Assembly (NCBI RefSeq): GCF_001183985.1
Contig: NZ_LFZW01000001.1
Coordinates: 145,261 to 209,260, forward strand
DNA from: Peribacillus loiseleuriae
GTDB lineage: Bacteria; Bacillota; Bacilli; Bacillales; DSM-1321
DNA length: 64,000 nt
Direction of reading: 5' to 3'
Shown: positions 19,761-28,855 of the stretch, one piece after another
Numbering within the stretch: the first letter of the stretch is position 1
Layout of the letters: each line of letters starts with the position of its first letter
The notes under the pieces: model-generated
What the model saw: only the letters and a program-made list of their open reading frames with translations
The model's database searches: none
Told to the model about the DNA's origin: nothing
Translations under genes and position numbers: made by a program

Positions 19761-21839
19761 CTAATACGTTTCACTTAGATGACAGGCTAGGAGCAACTTA
19801 AGCCAAACATTAGAATCGTTTAGATCAACTGCAAGAGCTTCCTCGATTTTTCTTATTCGATGGTAGAGTGTATTTTGGTGAATATGCAGACGTTCTGCCG
19901 TATCGGATATAGATCGATTAGCAGCAATGTATGTTCTCAGTGTCAACTCCAGATCACTTGCCTTGGCCTTAGGAGATTGGAGCGGTGCAAACACCTCTTG
20001 AATAAATTGTTCAATATCCTCGGTCTGCTGATTCAGAAACAATCGGTTAATGCCAATACTTTCATAACTGATAATGCCAGGAGTCCCACGACTTAAGAGA
20101 TAAGCTAATGATTTATTCGCTTCTTTAGAACTCCTCACAACATGCTCTAGACCTGGGTAAAGCCTTCCTATACCTCCCATAAGAAGTGGAGTATCTTTAT
20201 TTGTCCACAACTTTACTGCTTTGTTTAATTTTTGGATTAGGCTGTCCTGTTGAGACTCGGTAGTGGCATTCATTATGATCGTCACTTTATCATGAAAACC
20301 GAACAGGAGGTACTCTAAAGACCCCAGCTCTTTATGTAGAGTGGAAATTAGCATTCTCTGGTGTGTTTCTCGTTTCTTGACGACTTGTGCCTTCCCACTC
20401 AGTTGTATTACTGTGACGAAGAGTGGTTTGTCTGGAGAAAGACCAAAATCTCTTGATTTAGAAGCAAGTAGATTTGGCTCCCTATATTGGAGAAGTTCAT
20501 TAAAAAATTCATAGCATTGTTTATAGTACATATCCGTCATGGAATAGGTATTAACCATTTTTAGTGCCACCAAAGCACTTCCCTGCTCTAACACTACAGT
20601 ATCAAGAGGACGGAGCGATCGGCGAAGCTCCACCACAAAGTAACCGATTGGAACCCCATCATTCACAATGGGATACAAATGAACAGAAGTTTCGTTAATA
20701 GTAACTGTCAATGTGTTCACACGATTTTCCCATCCTTTTATTAAATCTGTATCCTTTAGCCTCCTTGAAAGAGGAGTGTAATGTGGATACCATTCATTTT
20801 TAGTCATATCGAAAAGAGAAACAGGAAGGTTGATCATCTGTTCAACTGTTTTAGCAACCATTATCAAATCAGAATCCTTTAAAGAGAGTTTAGTAAAAAC
20901 TTCATGAATATGGTTTCGTTTAACCAAATATTCGTTTGTTTCTCTTAGATTTGAAAAAAGTCTTGCATTGGTAATCGCAATCGCTGCCTGATCGGCAAAA
21001 CCCTGCAACCAGCGTAAATCATCATTTGTCAACTTTCGATTTTTATTAATCTGGTGGACGATCATTACACCAAGCTTCTCTTTTTTCATACTAACAGGAA
21101 CAGCCATCGAAAATAGAACAGTATTTCCCTCTGTATTTTCCATTGCGGCCATTAAATTTTTCATGTTGTCCGGCTTGATATTCGATATAGCTGCAAATCC
21201 TTGTTCCATATTGTAGGTATGGCCGACTCCATCCCGGTAAACCTCCCCTCCAATCCCCTCCCCTAATTCGGTCTTGAAATCGTAGATAGACGGTCCCATT
21301 CCAATGCTTGCTTTAGGGACAAGCCTTTGTATCTCAGGGTCATAAAGCATTAAAAATCCACGGTCAACGGCTGGAATAGCGATCAATGCGTTGTGCATGA
21401 TGTTGTGTAACAGCTCATCCAACTCAAGAATGGAAGTTAACGAATGCAAACCCTCGAGCCATGCATCATTCTCTTGCCAATGCCGCTTTAATGTTTGTTG
21501 AAGAAGCAAATAACGGACTTGTAGCACAAAATGATCGCACTCTAATTTAGATAACGTCCTACCAGAACATATGCACGCGCGAACTGAAGTTGATTCAGGA
21601 ACTTCCGTTTTAAACAAAAACAGTTGGCTACCGTTATCAGGATTGTAGCAAGTAGCATAATGATTACTTTCTATGCATGTTAAATTCGGCCAATTATCTT
21701 CATGCGAAAAAATAATTTTATCACGATTGGTGAGGGGTTCCCCGCATATGTGGACCCAATCCTCTGTAGAATCCAATATCCAAATATGGTATGTATAGGT
21801 CCAATCAGGTTTGCACATTATAACTTCTTTCTGTTCCAT
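19761..21839 (-). CDS. PucR/CdaR-type transcriptional regulator with GAF domain
   Basis: Large regulator of about 692 residues. An N-terminal region of unknown fold (about 1-130) is followed by a GAF sensor (about 135-300: DRGFLMLYDPEIQRLVPKAS, then LGEGIGGEVYRDG and the closing ADQAAIAITNARLF), a GGDEF-like linker region typical of this family, and a C-terminal PucR HTH (LRTYIAANRSISDTAERLHI, then HQNTLYHRIRKIE). ATG 21839 is preferred because AGGGTG is 6 nt upstream; a GTG at 21848 is possible. It is divergent from the MFS transporter gene over about 180 nt and followed by the M20 amidohydrolase, so it probably activates that pair in response to their substrate. Confidence 0.85.
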   Translation of the reverse strand: MEQKEVIMCKPDWTYTYHIWILDSTEDWVHICGEPLTNRDKIIFSHEDNWPNLTCIESNHYATCYNPDNGSQLFLFKTEVPESTSVRACICSGRTLSKLECDHFVLQVRYLLLQQTLKRHWQENDAWLEGLHSLTSILELDELLHNIMHNALIAIPAVDRGFLMLYDPEIQRLVPKASIGMGPSIYDFKTELGEGIGGEVYRDGVGHTYNMEQGFAAISNIKPDNMKNLMAAMENTEGNTVLFSMAVPVSMKKEKLGVMIVHQINKNRKLTNDDLRWLQGFADQAAIAITNARLFSNLRETNEYLVKRNHIHEVFTKLSLKDSDLIMVAKTVEQMINLPVSLFDMTKNEWYPHYTPLSRRLKDTDLIKGWENRVNTLTVTINETSVHLYPIVNDGVPIGYFVVELRRSLRPLDTVVLEQGSALVALKMVNTYSMTDMYYKQCYEFFNELLQYREPNLLASKSRDFGLSPDKPLFVTVIQLSGKAQVVKKRETHQRMLISTLHKELGSLEYLLFGFHDKVTIIMNATTESQQDSLIQKLNKAVKLWTNKDTPLLMGGIGRLYPGLEHVVRSSKEANKSLAYLLSRGTPGIISYESIGINRLFLNQQTEDIEQFIQEVFAPLQSPKAKASDLELTLRTYIAANRSISDTAERLHIHQNTLYHRIRKIEEALAVDLNDSNVWLKLLLACHLSETY

Positions 21840-22020
21840 ATCACTCACCCTAAACCATTTCTTTTTTTAAAATTGTACAATTCTCCATTCATTATCTTAT
21901 GCATTGTTGAGATTTACAATTGAATGCTGAATATATTGTTTATTTTGACAATGACAACTAACAGCTTGTTCTATTAATATTTATTTTGTAATCATTCAAG
22001 TAAAAAAGGGAGGTTTTACA

Positions 22021-23256
22021 ATGAGTGAAAGCGCTAACAATTCAAGAGAAAAAATGATTTTATTAGTTCTCTATTTTGGATGGATTATATCGTACATTGA
22101 CAGAACTGTTATAAGTCTTGCAATTGTGCAGATTGGAGAAGATTTAACACTTGATGCGTCAAAATTAGGGATTGTACTAAGTGCCTTCTTCATGGGTTAT
22201 GCATTAATGCAGATTCCAGGTGGCTGGCTCGCAGACCGTTTTGGATCACGAAAAGTCATCGTGGCAGCTGTTGTGGCCTGGTCGATATTTACTGCATTGT
22301 CTGGACTTGCCTGGTCCCTTACTTCGTTAATTCTAATTCGGTTTCTTTTTGGAATTGGTGAAGGGGGATATCCTGCAGCAAGTACTAAAGCAATATCTGA
22401 TTATTTTCCCGCTGATAAAAGGACGAAAGCTCAATCCACAATGATGTCTTCAAATGCATTTGGTGCTGCTCTTGCACCGATTATTTGTGCCCCACTATTA
22501 GTCGCATTTGGTTGGCGGAACGTGTTTTTGTTTGTCGGCCTATTAGGTATTGTTTTTTTGGTCTGGTTCCTTCTATCTACTAGACAAGCAGGGAATTACT
22601 CTAATTCTGGGGTAGCAGTTAAGCCTAGTCGAAAAGAATATACACAGCTGCTCCGCAATTCTTATTTATGGAAAGTTCTATTAATCTTCTTTTTTGTTAA
22701 TGTTACAAATTGGGGTCTTATTTCCTGGATGCCTTCATACTTAATGCAGGGGCTTGGAATCGATCTTAAATCAGTTGGGTTATTCACTGCGATTCCCAGC
22801 TTGTTTCTGACAATAGGGATGATTATTAGTGGAAGAATCATTAATAAGATTGGTTCGAAGGCAAAATATGGAGTATTAACTGGAATTATTATTACAGGGG
22901 CTTCTCTTTATTTAATGTCACTTTCATCCGGTGTTTTTCAGGTAATTATGTATCAGAGCATCGCGTTTACTTTTATGTCATTTGTCATGAGCTTTGTCTT
23001 TACAGTGCCACATCGGGTTATGGAACAGAAAGTAGTGGGTACCGCATTTGGCATCATAAATTTTGGAGGTCAGGCTGCAGGTATTTTTTCCCCAATGATT
23101 ATGGGTGCTCTTATCGCTTCGACAGGGTCTTACAAAGCCGCGTTCATTTTCTTAACGATATGTTGCCTCGTCGCTGCAGTTGTTGTTTGTTTCTTACCAT
23201 CAGCTAAAAAGAGCCAAGCAGCAACAGAGTATTCTACCATAGAAAAAGCAAATTGA
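22021..23256 (+). CDS. MFS transporter, anion:cation symporter-like
   Basis: Twelve-helix major facilitator of 411 residues. The loop 2-3 signature GGWLADRFGSRKV and the segment RFLFGIGEGGYPAASTKAIS are typical of the ACS branch that imports organic anions (hexuronate, galactonate, phthalate and similar). Start ATG 22021 has GGGAGG at 22010. The divergent PucR-type regulator and the downstream M20 hydrolase suggest that it takes up an N-acylated or amide-linked compound that the hydrolase then splits. Substrate is not identifiable from sequence. It is about 170 nt from the hydrolase gene, with no terminator seen between them. Confidence 0.85.
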   Translation: MSESANNSREKMILLVLYFGWIISYIDRTVISLAIVQIGEDLTLDASKLGIVLSAFFMGYALMQIPGGWLADRFGSRKVIVAAVVAWSIFTALSGLAWSLTSLILIRFLFGIGEGGYPAASTKAISDYFPADKRTKAQSTMMSSNAFGAALAPIICAPLLVAFGWRNVFLFVGLLGIVFLVWFLLSTRQAGNYSNSGVAVKPSRKEYTQLLRNSYLWKVLLIFFFVNVTNWGLISWMPSYLMQGLGIDLKSVGLFTAIPSLFLTIGMIISGRIINKIGSKAKYGVLTGIIITGASLYLMSLSSGVFQVIMYQSIAFTFMSFVMSFVFTVPHRVMEQKVVGTAFGIINFGGQAAGIFSPMIMGALIASTGSYKAAFIFLTICCLVAAVVVCFLPSAKKSQAATEYSTIEKAN

Positions 23257-23429
23257 GTGATTAATCGCAGGATTGAATGAATAATTAGGCTGTTTTAAAC
23301 ATTAGTGTTGATCAAATAGTAGCCATTACGTTATTCATTTGAATAAAACCGATACGCATGAATAATAATAGATTATTTTCAACATTGAACTTTAGCAGAG
23401 TCAATAATTAAAGAAAAGGTGGAGAAGAA

Positions 23430-24863
23430 ATGGGCAAATCGAACATTACTAAGTGGATGGATGAGAATGAAGCTAAATTTACAGACTTGGCCAAACAAAT
23501 TTGGGCAAATCCTGAATTAGGCTATAATGAAACGTTTGCATCTACCTTGCAAATTAAGACTTTAGAAGAAGCAGGATTTGAGGTTACTTCTGGGATTGGT
23601 GATGTGCCAACCGCTTTTGTTGCACAATACGGAAAAGGAAAACCAGTCATAGGGATTCTCGGTGAATTTGATGCCCTACCAGGATTATCCCAAGATATCA
23701 CTCCAAATTATAACCCAATCGTTCCAAATGGCCCAGGACATGGCTGTGGTCACAACTTGCTTGGAACAGCTGGGGTAAATGCTGTGATTGCTCTTAAGGA
23801 AAGAATGGAAGCAGAAATGCTACCAGGAACCATTCGATACTATGGGTGCCCTGCTGAAGAACTTCTCTCCGGAAAAACGTTTATGGCAAGGGCGGGTGTA
23901 TTTGATGATTTAGATTGCGCCCTTACATGGCACCCTGGAACGGTCAATACGACAGCTAATTTCCGTATGCAGGCATTAACTGCAATCGAATTTTATTTCT
24001 CTGGGAGAACTTCCCACGCCGGTGCTGCTCCACATCTTGGACGCAGTGCACTAGACGCCGTTGAGTTAATGAATGTCGGTGCTAACTATTTACGGGAGCA
24101 TGTTCTAGATGGTACCCGAATTCACTATCAGATTACAAACGGGGGAATGGCACCCAATGTCGTACCAGATAAGGCTAGTGTTTATTATTTCTTACGTGGG
24201 GCAGACCGTAAGCAGGTGGAGGAATTAGAGGAAAGGTTAATAAAAGTTGCTCAGGGGGCAGCTATGATGACAGAGACCTCAGTATGCTGGGAAATCAAAT
24301 CTGGATGCTATGAAACATTGCCAAACGAAACTTTGAATGAGCTTATGTATATGCAAGAGGAAGCAACAGGATTATTTACTTTTACCCAAGAGGAAGAGAA
24401 ATTTGCTGAAGAACTTCTCCAAACGGTTGAGCCATCTGTATTGGTAGGTGCTAAAAATCAACTCATGAGTGCGGATGCAAGCAAAATGCTCGATACAGCC
24501 TTTTACCACAACATGAATCATTTCGGTTTATCCATTGGTGGATCATCCGATGTAGGAGATGTATCTTGGATTGTTCCAATGGGGCAAATAATGACCACCT
24601 GCGCACCACTCGGGGTTCAATTCCACACTTGGCAGGCTACGGCCTCATTTGGTTCATCAATCGGCCTGAAGGGAATGCACTATGCAGCAAAAATAATGGC
24701 ATTATCTGCTTACGAATTACTGTTGGATCAAGATGGTATTCTTGAAAAAGCAAAGGACGAATTCAAAGCAAGCACAAAAGGAGCGGCTTACAAATCTGGT
24801 ATTCCATCTGATGTGAAACCACCTGTGCTAAATAGTGACGCTGTTCCAGTATCAGCAATCTGA
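23430..24863 (+). CDS. M20-family amidohydrolase, AbgB-like
   Basis: Metal-dependent hydrolase of 477 residues of the M20 peptidase/aminoacylase family, closest in layout to AbgB (p-aminobenzoyl-glutamate hydrolase subunit B) and related carboxyamidases. Visible metal-site motifs are GEFDALPG, GHGCGHNLLGTAG and CPAEE; the dimerisation/lid domain begins near FSGRTSHAGAAPH. The ATG at 23430 has AAAGGTGGAG upstream. A terminator follows at 24914. With the MFS importer and PucR regulator it forms a plausible uptake-and-cleavage unit for an amide of an aromatic or amino acid. AbgA or AbgT partners are not present, so the exact substrate is open. Confidence 0.88.
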   Translation: MGKSNITKWMDENEAKFTDLAKQIWANPELGYNETFASTLQIKTLEEAGFEVTSGIGDVPTAFVAQYGKGKPVIGILGEFDALPGLSQDITPNYNPIVPNGPGHGCGHNLLGTAGVNAVIALKERMEAEMLPGTIRYYGCPAEELLSGKTFMARAGVFDDLDCALTWHPGTVNTTANFRMQALTAIEFYFSGRTSHAGAAPHLGRSALDAVELMNVGANYLREHVLDGTRIHYQITNGGMAPNVVPDKASVYYFLRGADRKQVEELEERLIKVAQGAAMMTETSVCWEIKSGCYETLPNETLNELMYMQEEATGLFTFTQEEEKFAEELLQTVEPSVLVGAKNQLMSADASKMLDTAFYHNMNHFGLSIGGSSDVGDVSWIVPMGQIMTTCAPLGVQFHTWQATASFGSSIGLKGMHYAAKIMALSAYELLLDQDGILEKAKDEFKASTKGAAYKSGIPSDVKPPVLNSDAVPVSAI

Positions 24864-24913
24864 GATGGAAATTGCATGGTGAATCCGGGAGAAGATATGT
24901 AGCTGATCATTTT

Positions 24914-24948
24914 TAACGTCACCTTTATAAGGTGGCGTTATTTATAGT
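24914..24948 (+). terminator. Terminator after the M20 hydrolase gene
   Basis: AACGTCACC/GGTGGCGTT stem with loop TTTATAA, then ATTTATAGTT. Confidence 0.75.
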
Positions 24949-25412
24949 TGTCCAACAATATGCAATATAAGAGTAGCTTGTTCAACAATCGGGCGCGATT
25001 GTGGTAGATATAAACGACTTTATTGTTATATTTTTTAGTACATTAAGCAACTTTATATTAACCCCGTCCTAAAATATAGGACTCGTTATGGCTGACCCTT
25101 AGCTGCACTTTGATATTTAGCCTGCGAAGTGTGAAAAAAGCCATTTGAGTCCCTCTTTTTTGATGACTTTACTAAGGCCAGATTTGGCTTTGTATATTTA
25201 TGTGAGGTACTACACTTACCAAGCTATTTTGATGAAGCACTTGTACTTTTAGGCGTATTATCCTTTAAAAGTATAGAGTTGTTTAAATCACGCTTATTGG
25301 CTTATAATTAAAAGTTCGTAATTGCTATTCTTACGAAGGTGTAAAAAGGGATCTGTTGCAAATAATACCTATTTATTAGAAGGAACAATTAATGAATGGA
25401 GGAAATGAAATA
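24949..25412. other. Gene-free stretch with a dispersed intergenic motif
   Basis: Contains GCTTGTTCAACAATCGGGCG at about 24978-24997, related to the motif at 13550-13566 (ACTTGTTCAACTAGCGGGC) and to 18214-18228. The rest is AT-rich with stops in all frames. No gene is seen until the ribosome-binding site at 25395. Confidence 0.5.
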
Positions 25413-25754
25413 ATGTTTGATTTACCAAATTGTCCAAAATGTAATTCTGAATACACGTACGAAGATGGAAGTCTTTTTGTTTGCCCTGAATGTAGTCATG
25501 AGTGGACTTTAGAAGTAGAGACTGAAATCGGTGAAGACGAAAAGGTTATTAAAGATGCAAATGGCAACGTCTTAAATGATGGTGATTCTGTAACAGTAAT
25601 CAAAGACCTTAAAGTAAAAGGAAGTTCATTAGTTGTAAAAATAGGGACAAAAGTAAAAAGTATACGTTTGGTTGATGGGGATCATGATATTGATTGCAAA
25701 ATTGATGGTTTTGGAGAAATGAAATTAAAATCTGAATTTGTTAAAAAGGTTTAA
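25413..25754 (+). CDS. PhnA/YjdM-family zinc-ribbon protein
   Basis: Small protein of 113 residues of the YjdM (formerly PhnA) family, which despite its old name is not a phosphonoacetate hydrolase and has no settled function. The N-terminal zinc ribbon has CPKC near residue 6 and CPEC near 23, followed by the family stretch [20 protein letters not shown] and a small beta-barrel ending [20 protein letters not shown]. The ATG at 25413 is chosen because GGAGG sits at 25397-25401. Monocistronic, with a terminator at 25870. Confidence 0.88.
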   Translation: MFDLPNCPKCNSEYTYEDGSLFVCPECSHEWTLEVETEIGEDEKVIKDANGNVLNDGDSVTVIKDLKVKGSSLVVKIGTKVKSIRLVDGDHDIDCKIDGFGEMKLKSEFVKKV

Positions 25755-25869
25755 AGAAACAGACCGAAATAGATTCTATAATAATAGGCGTGCTATAGAA
25801 CACTTCCACTATAAAAACCTCGATTCTCTTTATAGTCATCACATATCATCTAAATAATTGATAAAAAGA

Positions 25870-25912
25870 ATGTCCATTAAGATCGTTTTTAATGGGCATT
25901 TATCTTTTTTAA
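25870..25912 (+). terminator. Terminator after the YjdM-like gene
   Basis: ATGTCCATTAA/TTAATGGGCAT stem (one G-U) followed by TTATCTTTTTT. Confidence 0.82.
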
Positions 25913-26107
25913 AGACTTAAATCTGGAAAAAGGCTGAAGTACGTGATTTTAAACAATTCCCTCTTCTTTTATCCCACATTAACGGGCAGTAAACCCTATC
26001 TCAAAGCCTAGAAGAATCAAAGAAGCGTAGTTAGAGGATGATGAAAGAAACCTAAACTGATTGAATTTCTACTTTATTTCATTTTGAGTTTCTAAAAGAG
26101 AAGTTAT

Positions 26108-26473
26108 TCATTTTTGCTTTTCTGTTATCTTCCCATCTTTGGATGCATCATGACTTACAGTAAAGTTTAAAGTGATAACACCGATAATAATGAGAAGTAT
26201 TGAAGCAATTTTTAAAAGGCTAAAGCTTTCATTAAAGAAAAAAACGCCAATGAAAGTAATAATCAAGATACCAATACCGGACCAAATTGCATAGGCGACT
26301 GACACTTCAATGGTCTTCAGTGCTAATGTTAAAAAGCTAAGGCTACCAATATAAAAGAAAATTAATAATATACTTGGTATTAATTTGGTGAAACCATCAG
26401 ATAACTTCATATTGATTGTGCCCGCTACTTCAAGCAAGATAGCTAGGCATAAATAAACCCAAGACACATTCAT
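26108..26473 (-). CDS. Small multidrug resistance (SMR) efflux protein
   Basis: Four-helix proton-coupled exporter of 121 residues. The essential Glu15 lies in helix 1 (LCLAILLEVAGTINMKLSDG, matching the EmrE E14 region), and the family stretch VSVAYAIWSGIGI marks helix 3. A hydrophilic tail of about 20 residues follows helix 4. The ATG has GGAGG upstream on the minus strand (26477-26485). There is no partner SMR gene next to it, so it would act as a homodimer. I looked for a guanidine (ykkC) riboswitch upstream and did not see its conserved boxes. Substrates (quaternary ammonium or guanidinium) are not predictable. Confidence 0.88.
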   Translation of the reverse strand: MNVSWVYLCLAILLEVAGTINMKLSDGFTKLIPSILLIFFYIGSLSFLTLALKTIEVSVAYAIWSGIGILIITFIGVFFFNESFSLLKIASILLIIIGVITLNFTVSHDASKDGKITEKQK

Positions 26474-26485
26474 TCCTCCCTCTAT

Positions 26486-27130
26486 TCTCCTATTTTATCT
26501 CGGTTTCACAAGCTGTACTCCTACATAGATGGCCGGTTCCAGTTCGCATTATTTTGATTTATCTTAAGAAATAAATTCGCTTTGTATTCTCAAATCCCCT
26601 TTTCCGTAACGAAGATTCCTAACAATATTATTTAACAGAGCCTAAATTAAATAAATTGTTTCTCGTGGAACAATTATTTTCATTTAAGCCAATCCTCTCC
26701 GTCTGTGATATTTATCCCCGGGTCCTATCGAATTCATTAGTTAGTTGATCTTTCAATTTAAGTAGCCGTTGCTTCCCAGCCATTGTCCTACTCGTGACTA
26801 CAGGGCGGCTATACTCTAAAGCTTATCATCTGCATAGCTTTTATTGAATCCCTTTTAAGGAGTCAGCGGGGAAATTGAGTTGTACGAAGAAGGAGTGATT
26901 AATAGGATGTAATTAATGAAAAAATAGAGGGTAGTATTGTATAATCCAGAAATAATGTGATAAGAAATAAATTTGTGGTTCTGAAGGATGGAAGGCACTT
27001 CTTCAAGGACGGATCTCATACGAGTCGATCAAAAAATGATGTAGGAGATCTGAATTCTTTCGTAATTTGACCATAATGGATTAAAAGCATGGTTTGAAAG
27101 GATCATAAACGTTTAAGGGGGTGAGGTAAA
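26486..27130. other. Gene-free stretch upstream of two small frames
   Basis: About 640 nt without a convincing gene. The part 26700-26880 is less AT-rich than its surroundings (CCCGGGTCCTATCGAATTC, then GACTACAGGGCGGCTATACT) and may be a decayed insertion-sequence end, but no transposase frame can be read. Confidence 0.4.
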
Positions 27131-27214
27131 ATGGTAAATAAAACTTGGTTGCCAGATTCTGCAACATCTCATGCAAAGCCTAGTATTGGAAAGGCGATAC
27201 TTTGTATGGGGTGA
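27131..27214 (+). CDS. Possible 27-codon small protein
   Basis: ATG 27131 follows a strong ribosome-binding site (AAGGGGGTGAGG at 27115-27126) and gives MVNKTWLPDSATSHAKPSIG then seven more residues before TGA. No family is recognised. It could be a real small protein, a leader peptide for the next gene, or the stump of a truncated gene. Confidence 0.35.
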   Translation: MVNKTWLPDSATSHAKPSIGKAILCMG

Positions 27215-27312
27215 ACACGTATTTAATATCGCCCAAATTTAGTTCAAATTATTTCTAATAGTTGGCTTTGCACCTTATTTTCATTTACACAAAAAATAAG
27301 GGGCTGGCAGAA

Positions 27313-27579
27313 ATGAAATATGTAAATGCAACGACTATTTTACCCGAAAAGCTGATCATAGAAATTCAAAAGTATATTCAAGGAGAAACCATTTATATAC
27401 CTAAATTAGAAACGAACTATCAAAAGTGGGGGACACGTTCTGGAGGAAGAAAGTTAATGGATGCCAGAAATACCACTATTAAAAATGCTTTTAAAAATGG
27501 CAGGACGATCCATCAATTAGCTGAAGAATATTTTCTTTCAATTGAAACAATCAAAAAAATTGTTTATTCTAAAAAATAA
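27313..27579 (+). CDS. CD3324-family HTH-like protein
   Basis: 88-residue protein resembling the CD3324 family common in Firmicutes. The body MKYVNATTILPEKLIIEIQK, then QKWGTRSGGRKLMDARNTTI and a C-terminal helix-turn-helix (GRTIHQLAEEYFLSIETIKK) suggests DNA binding. ATG 27313 is preferred over an in-frame upstream TTG-type start at 27262; GGGGCTGG precedes it. The basic C-terminus and HTH fit a small regulator, but the target is unknown. A MITE-like element starts 22 nt after the stop. Confidence 0.7.
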   Translation: MKYVNATTILPEKLIIEIQKYIQGETIYIPKLETNYQKWGTRSGGRKLMDARNTTIKNAFKNGRTIHQLAEEYFLSIETIKKIVYSKK

Positions 27580-27600
27580 TGGAACTCTCAGTGGTTCCTT

Positions 27601-27726
27601 AAAAGAGGATGTCTCATAAGGGTCTGGCTTCGCACTCTAAATCAGTATGTAGTGTTTCATACACTTATCTTATACTGTATTTTATTGTTGCGGGGTTTGA
27701 CCTTTTGCTTTGAGACATCCTCTTTT
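27601..27726. mobile_element. MITE-like element with 16-bp terminal inverted repeats
   Basis: AAAAGAGGATGTCTCA at 27601-27616 is matched by its exact reverse complement at 27711-27726, enclosing about 94 nt with no ORF. The ends resemble those of IS1182-type transposons (GAGGNTGTCTCA). The right arm followed by TTTTATAT could also serve as a terminator for the preceding gene. No flanking target duplication could be established by eye. Confidence 0.7.
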
Positions 27727-27927
27727 TATATGGTAAGTTTGCTTCATAGTCATTTTCTACATTGAAAAAGGTAAGCAGAACTTTTAAAATAAATAGGGAA
27801 TTTAGCAATAATAATGGGTGTGGAATGTATGGTTACAAAAGAAAAGAATGTAATGGGTTTTCTAATATGATGGCTTCTTGGCAGCTTGATTTAGCTACAA
27901 AATAATATAGTACCAGGAGTGATGAAA

Positions 27928-28566
27928 ATGGAACTTTTTATTAGAAGTGATCAGTATAACTTTATTAAGGCCCAAACACAGATTCTAATTAATGGTCACT
28001 CGACTGTAAATGATATTGAAGTTCTTCATGCATTAAAATCTATTGTTCAAGAAAAAGTTCTACATTTATTCATGGACATTAGCGAAGAGCAAAGACAGAT
28101 ACTACATCCAATCATTAACATTGAAGATAACGATAAGGCTGAGGAGTTTCTATCGCATGTTTTGCCGTATGTGATTCCTTTCAAAGAAGTAACAGAAAAA
28201 ACGATAAAAAAATTATTCCCTAAAGCAAAGAAGCTAAAAGTTCCAATACTCGAAAACATGAATCTGTATGAGATTTCATATTTGGGTTGGAACGATAAGG
28301 GATCTAATAAAAAATATATCGTAGCTCATCATCATAATAAGCTCATAGGCATACAAGGCACATATAAAAGTATAAACAAAAAAGGAATTTGTGCACTGTG
28401 TAATCATCACGAAGAAATAGGAATGTTTCTTTCTGAAGCAAAAGGAACAGCAATCGGTACATTTATTAAAAGAGGGAACTATATTTGTGAAAATAGTCAA
28501 AAGTGTAATCAAAATATAATTTCACTTGATAAATTAAATGATTTTATTGAGAGACTTACTAGTTAA
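27928..28566 (+). CDS. FusB/FusC-type EF-G-binding zinc protein
   Basis: Resembles FusB-family proteins, which bind elongation factor G, release it from fusidic-acid-stalled ribosomes and so give resistance. From ATG 27928 (CCAGGAG at 27913-27919) it has 212 residues; FusB is 213. An N-terminal helical bundle precedes a C-terminal treble-clef-like zinc finger: CALC (KKGICALCNHHEEIGM) and, after GTFIKRGNY, ICENSQKC; these four Cys are the expected ligands. It is a lone gene next to a MITE-like element in an accessory region, compatible with acquisition, but chromosomal homologues in soil bacilli may be intrinsic. GTG 27919 and ATG 27922 are alternative starts. Confidence 0.85.
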   Translation: MELFIRSDQYNFIKAQTQILINGHSTVNDIEVLHALKSIVQEKVLHLFMDISEEQRQILHPIINIEDNDKAEEFLSHVLPYVIPFKEVTEKTIKKLFPKAKKLKVPILENMNLYEISYLGWNDKGSNKKYIVAHHHNKLIGIQGTYKSINKKGICALCNHHEEIGMFLSEAKGTAIGTFIKRGNYICENSQKCNQNIISLDKLNDFIERLTS

Positions 28567-28776
28567 TAGGGTTGATATAATGTCTGCGGACGCTTACAAT
28601 GTCAAAATATTTGCCAGTGGTGTAACGTGGCAAATGGACTGAAGAATTTTAAGAGAAGTAGGGTGGGGGCTTAATAGTCAAACGTTTACAAGGTAAAGCT
28701 TGTGTAGAACTGCTCTAGTATATTCTGTGATTGTAAAAAATGTTTATCATTCATGATCAAGATAGGCTTTTTCCAG

Positions 28777-28817
28777 TAAAAAAACCAGCCTTCTCATTCA
28801 GAGAACTGGTTTTTTTA
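28777..28817. terminator. Bidirectional terminator between fusB-like and GntR genes
   Basis: AAAAAACCAG/CTGGTTTTTT with an inner TTCTC/GAGAA pair; A-run on one side and T-run on the other serve both convergent genes. Confidence 0.82.
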
Positions 28818-28855
28818 GGATATTGCAATAAGAGAGAGGTCTAATCTTTGTTTAC

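Noticed and set aside
26108-26600. Guanidine-I (ykkC) riboswitch upstream of the SMR gene
   Set aside because: The conserved boxes of that RNA class are not visible on the minus strand upstream of the gene.
27829-27870. Leader peptide upstream of the FusB-like gene (ATG 27829, 13 codons)
   Set aside because: No clear ribosome-binding site or attenuator hairpins; kept only as a thought.
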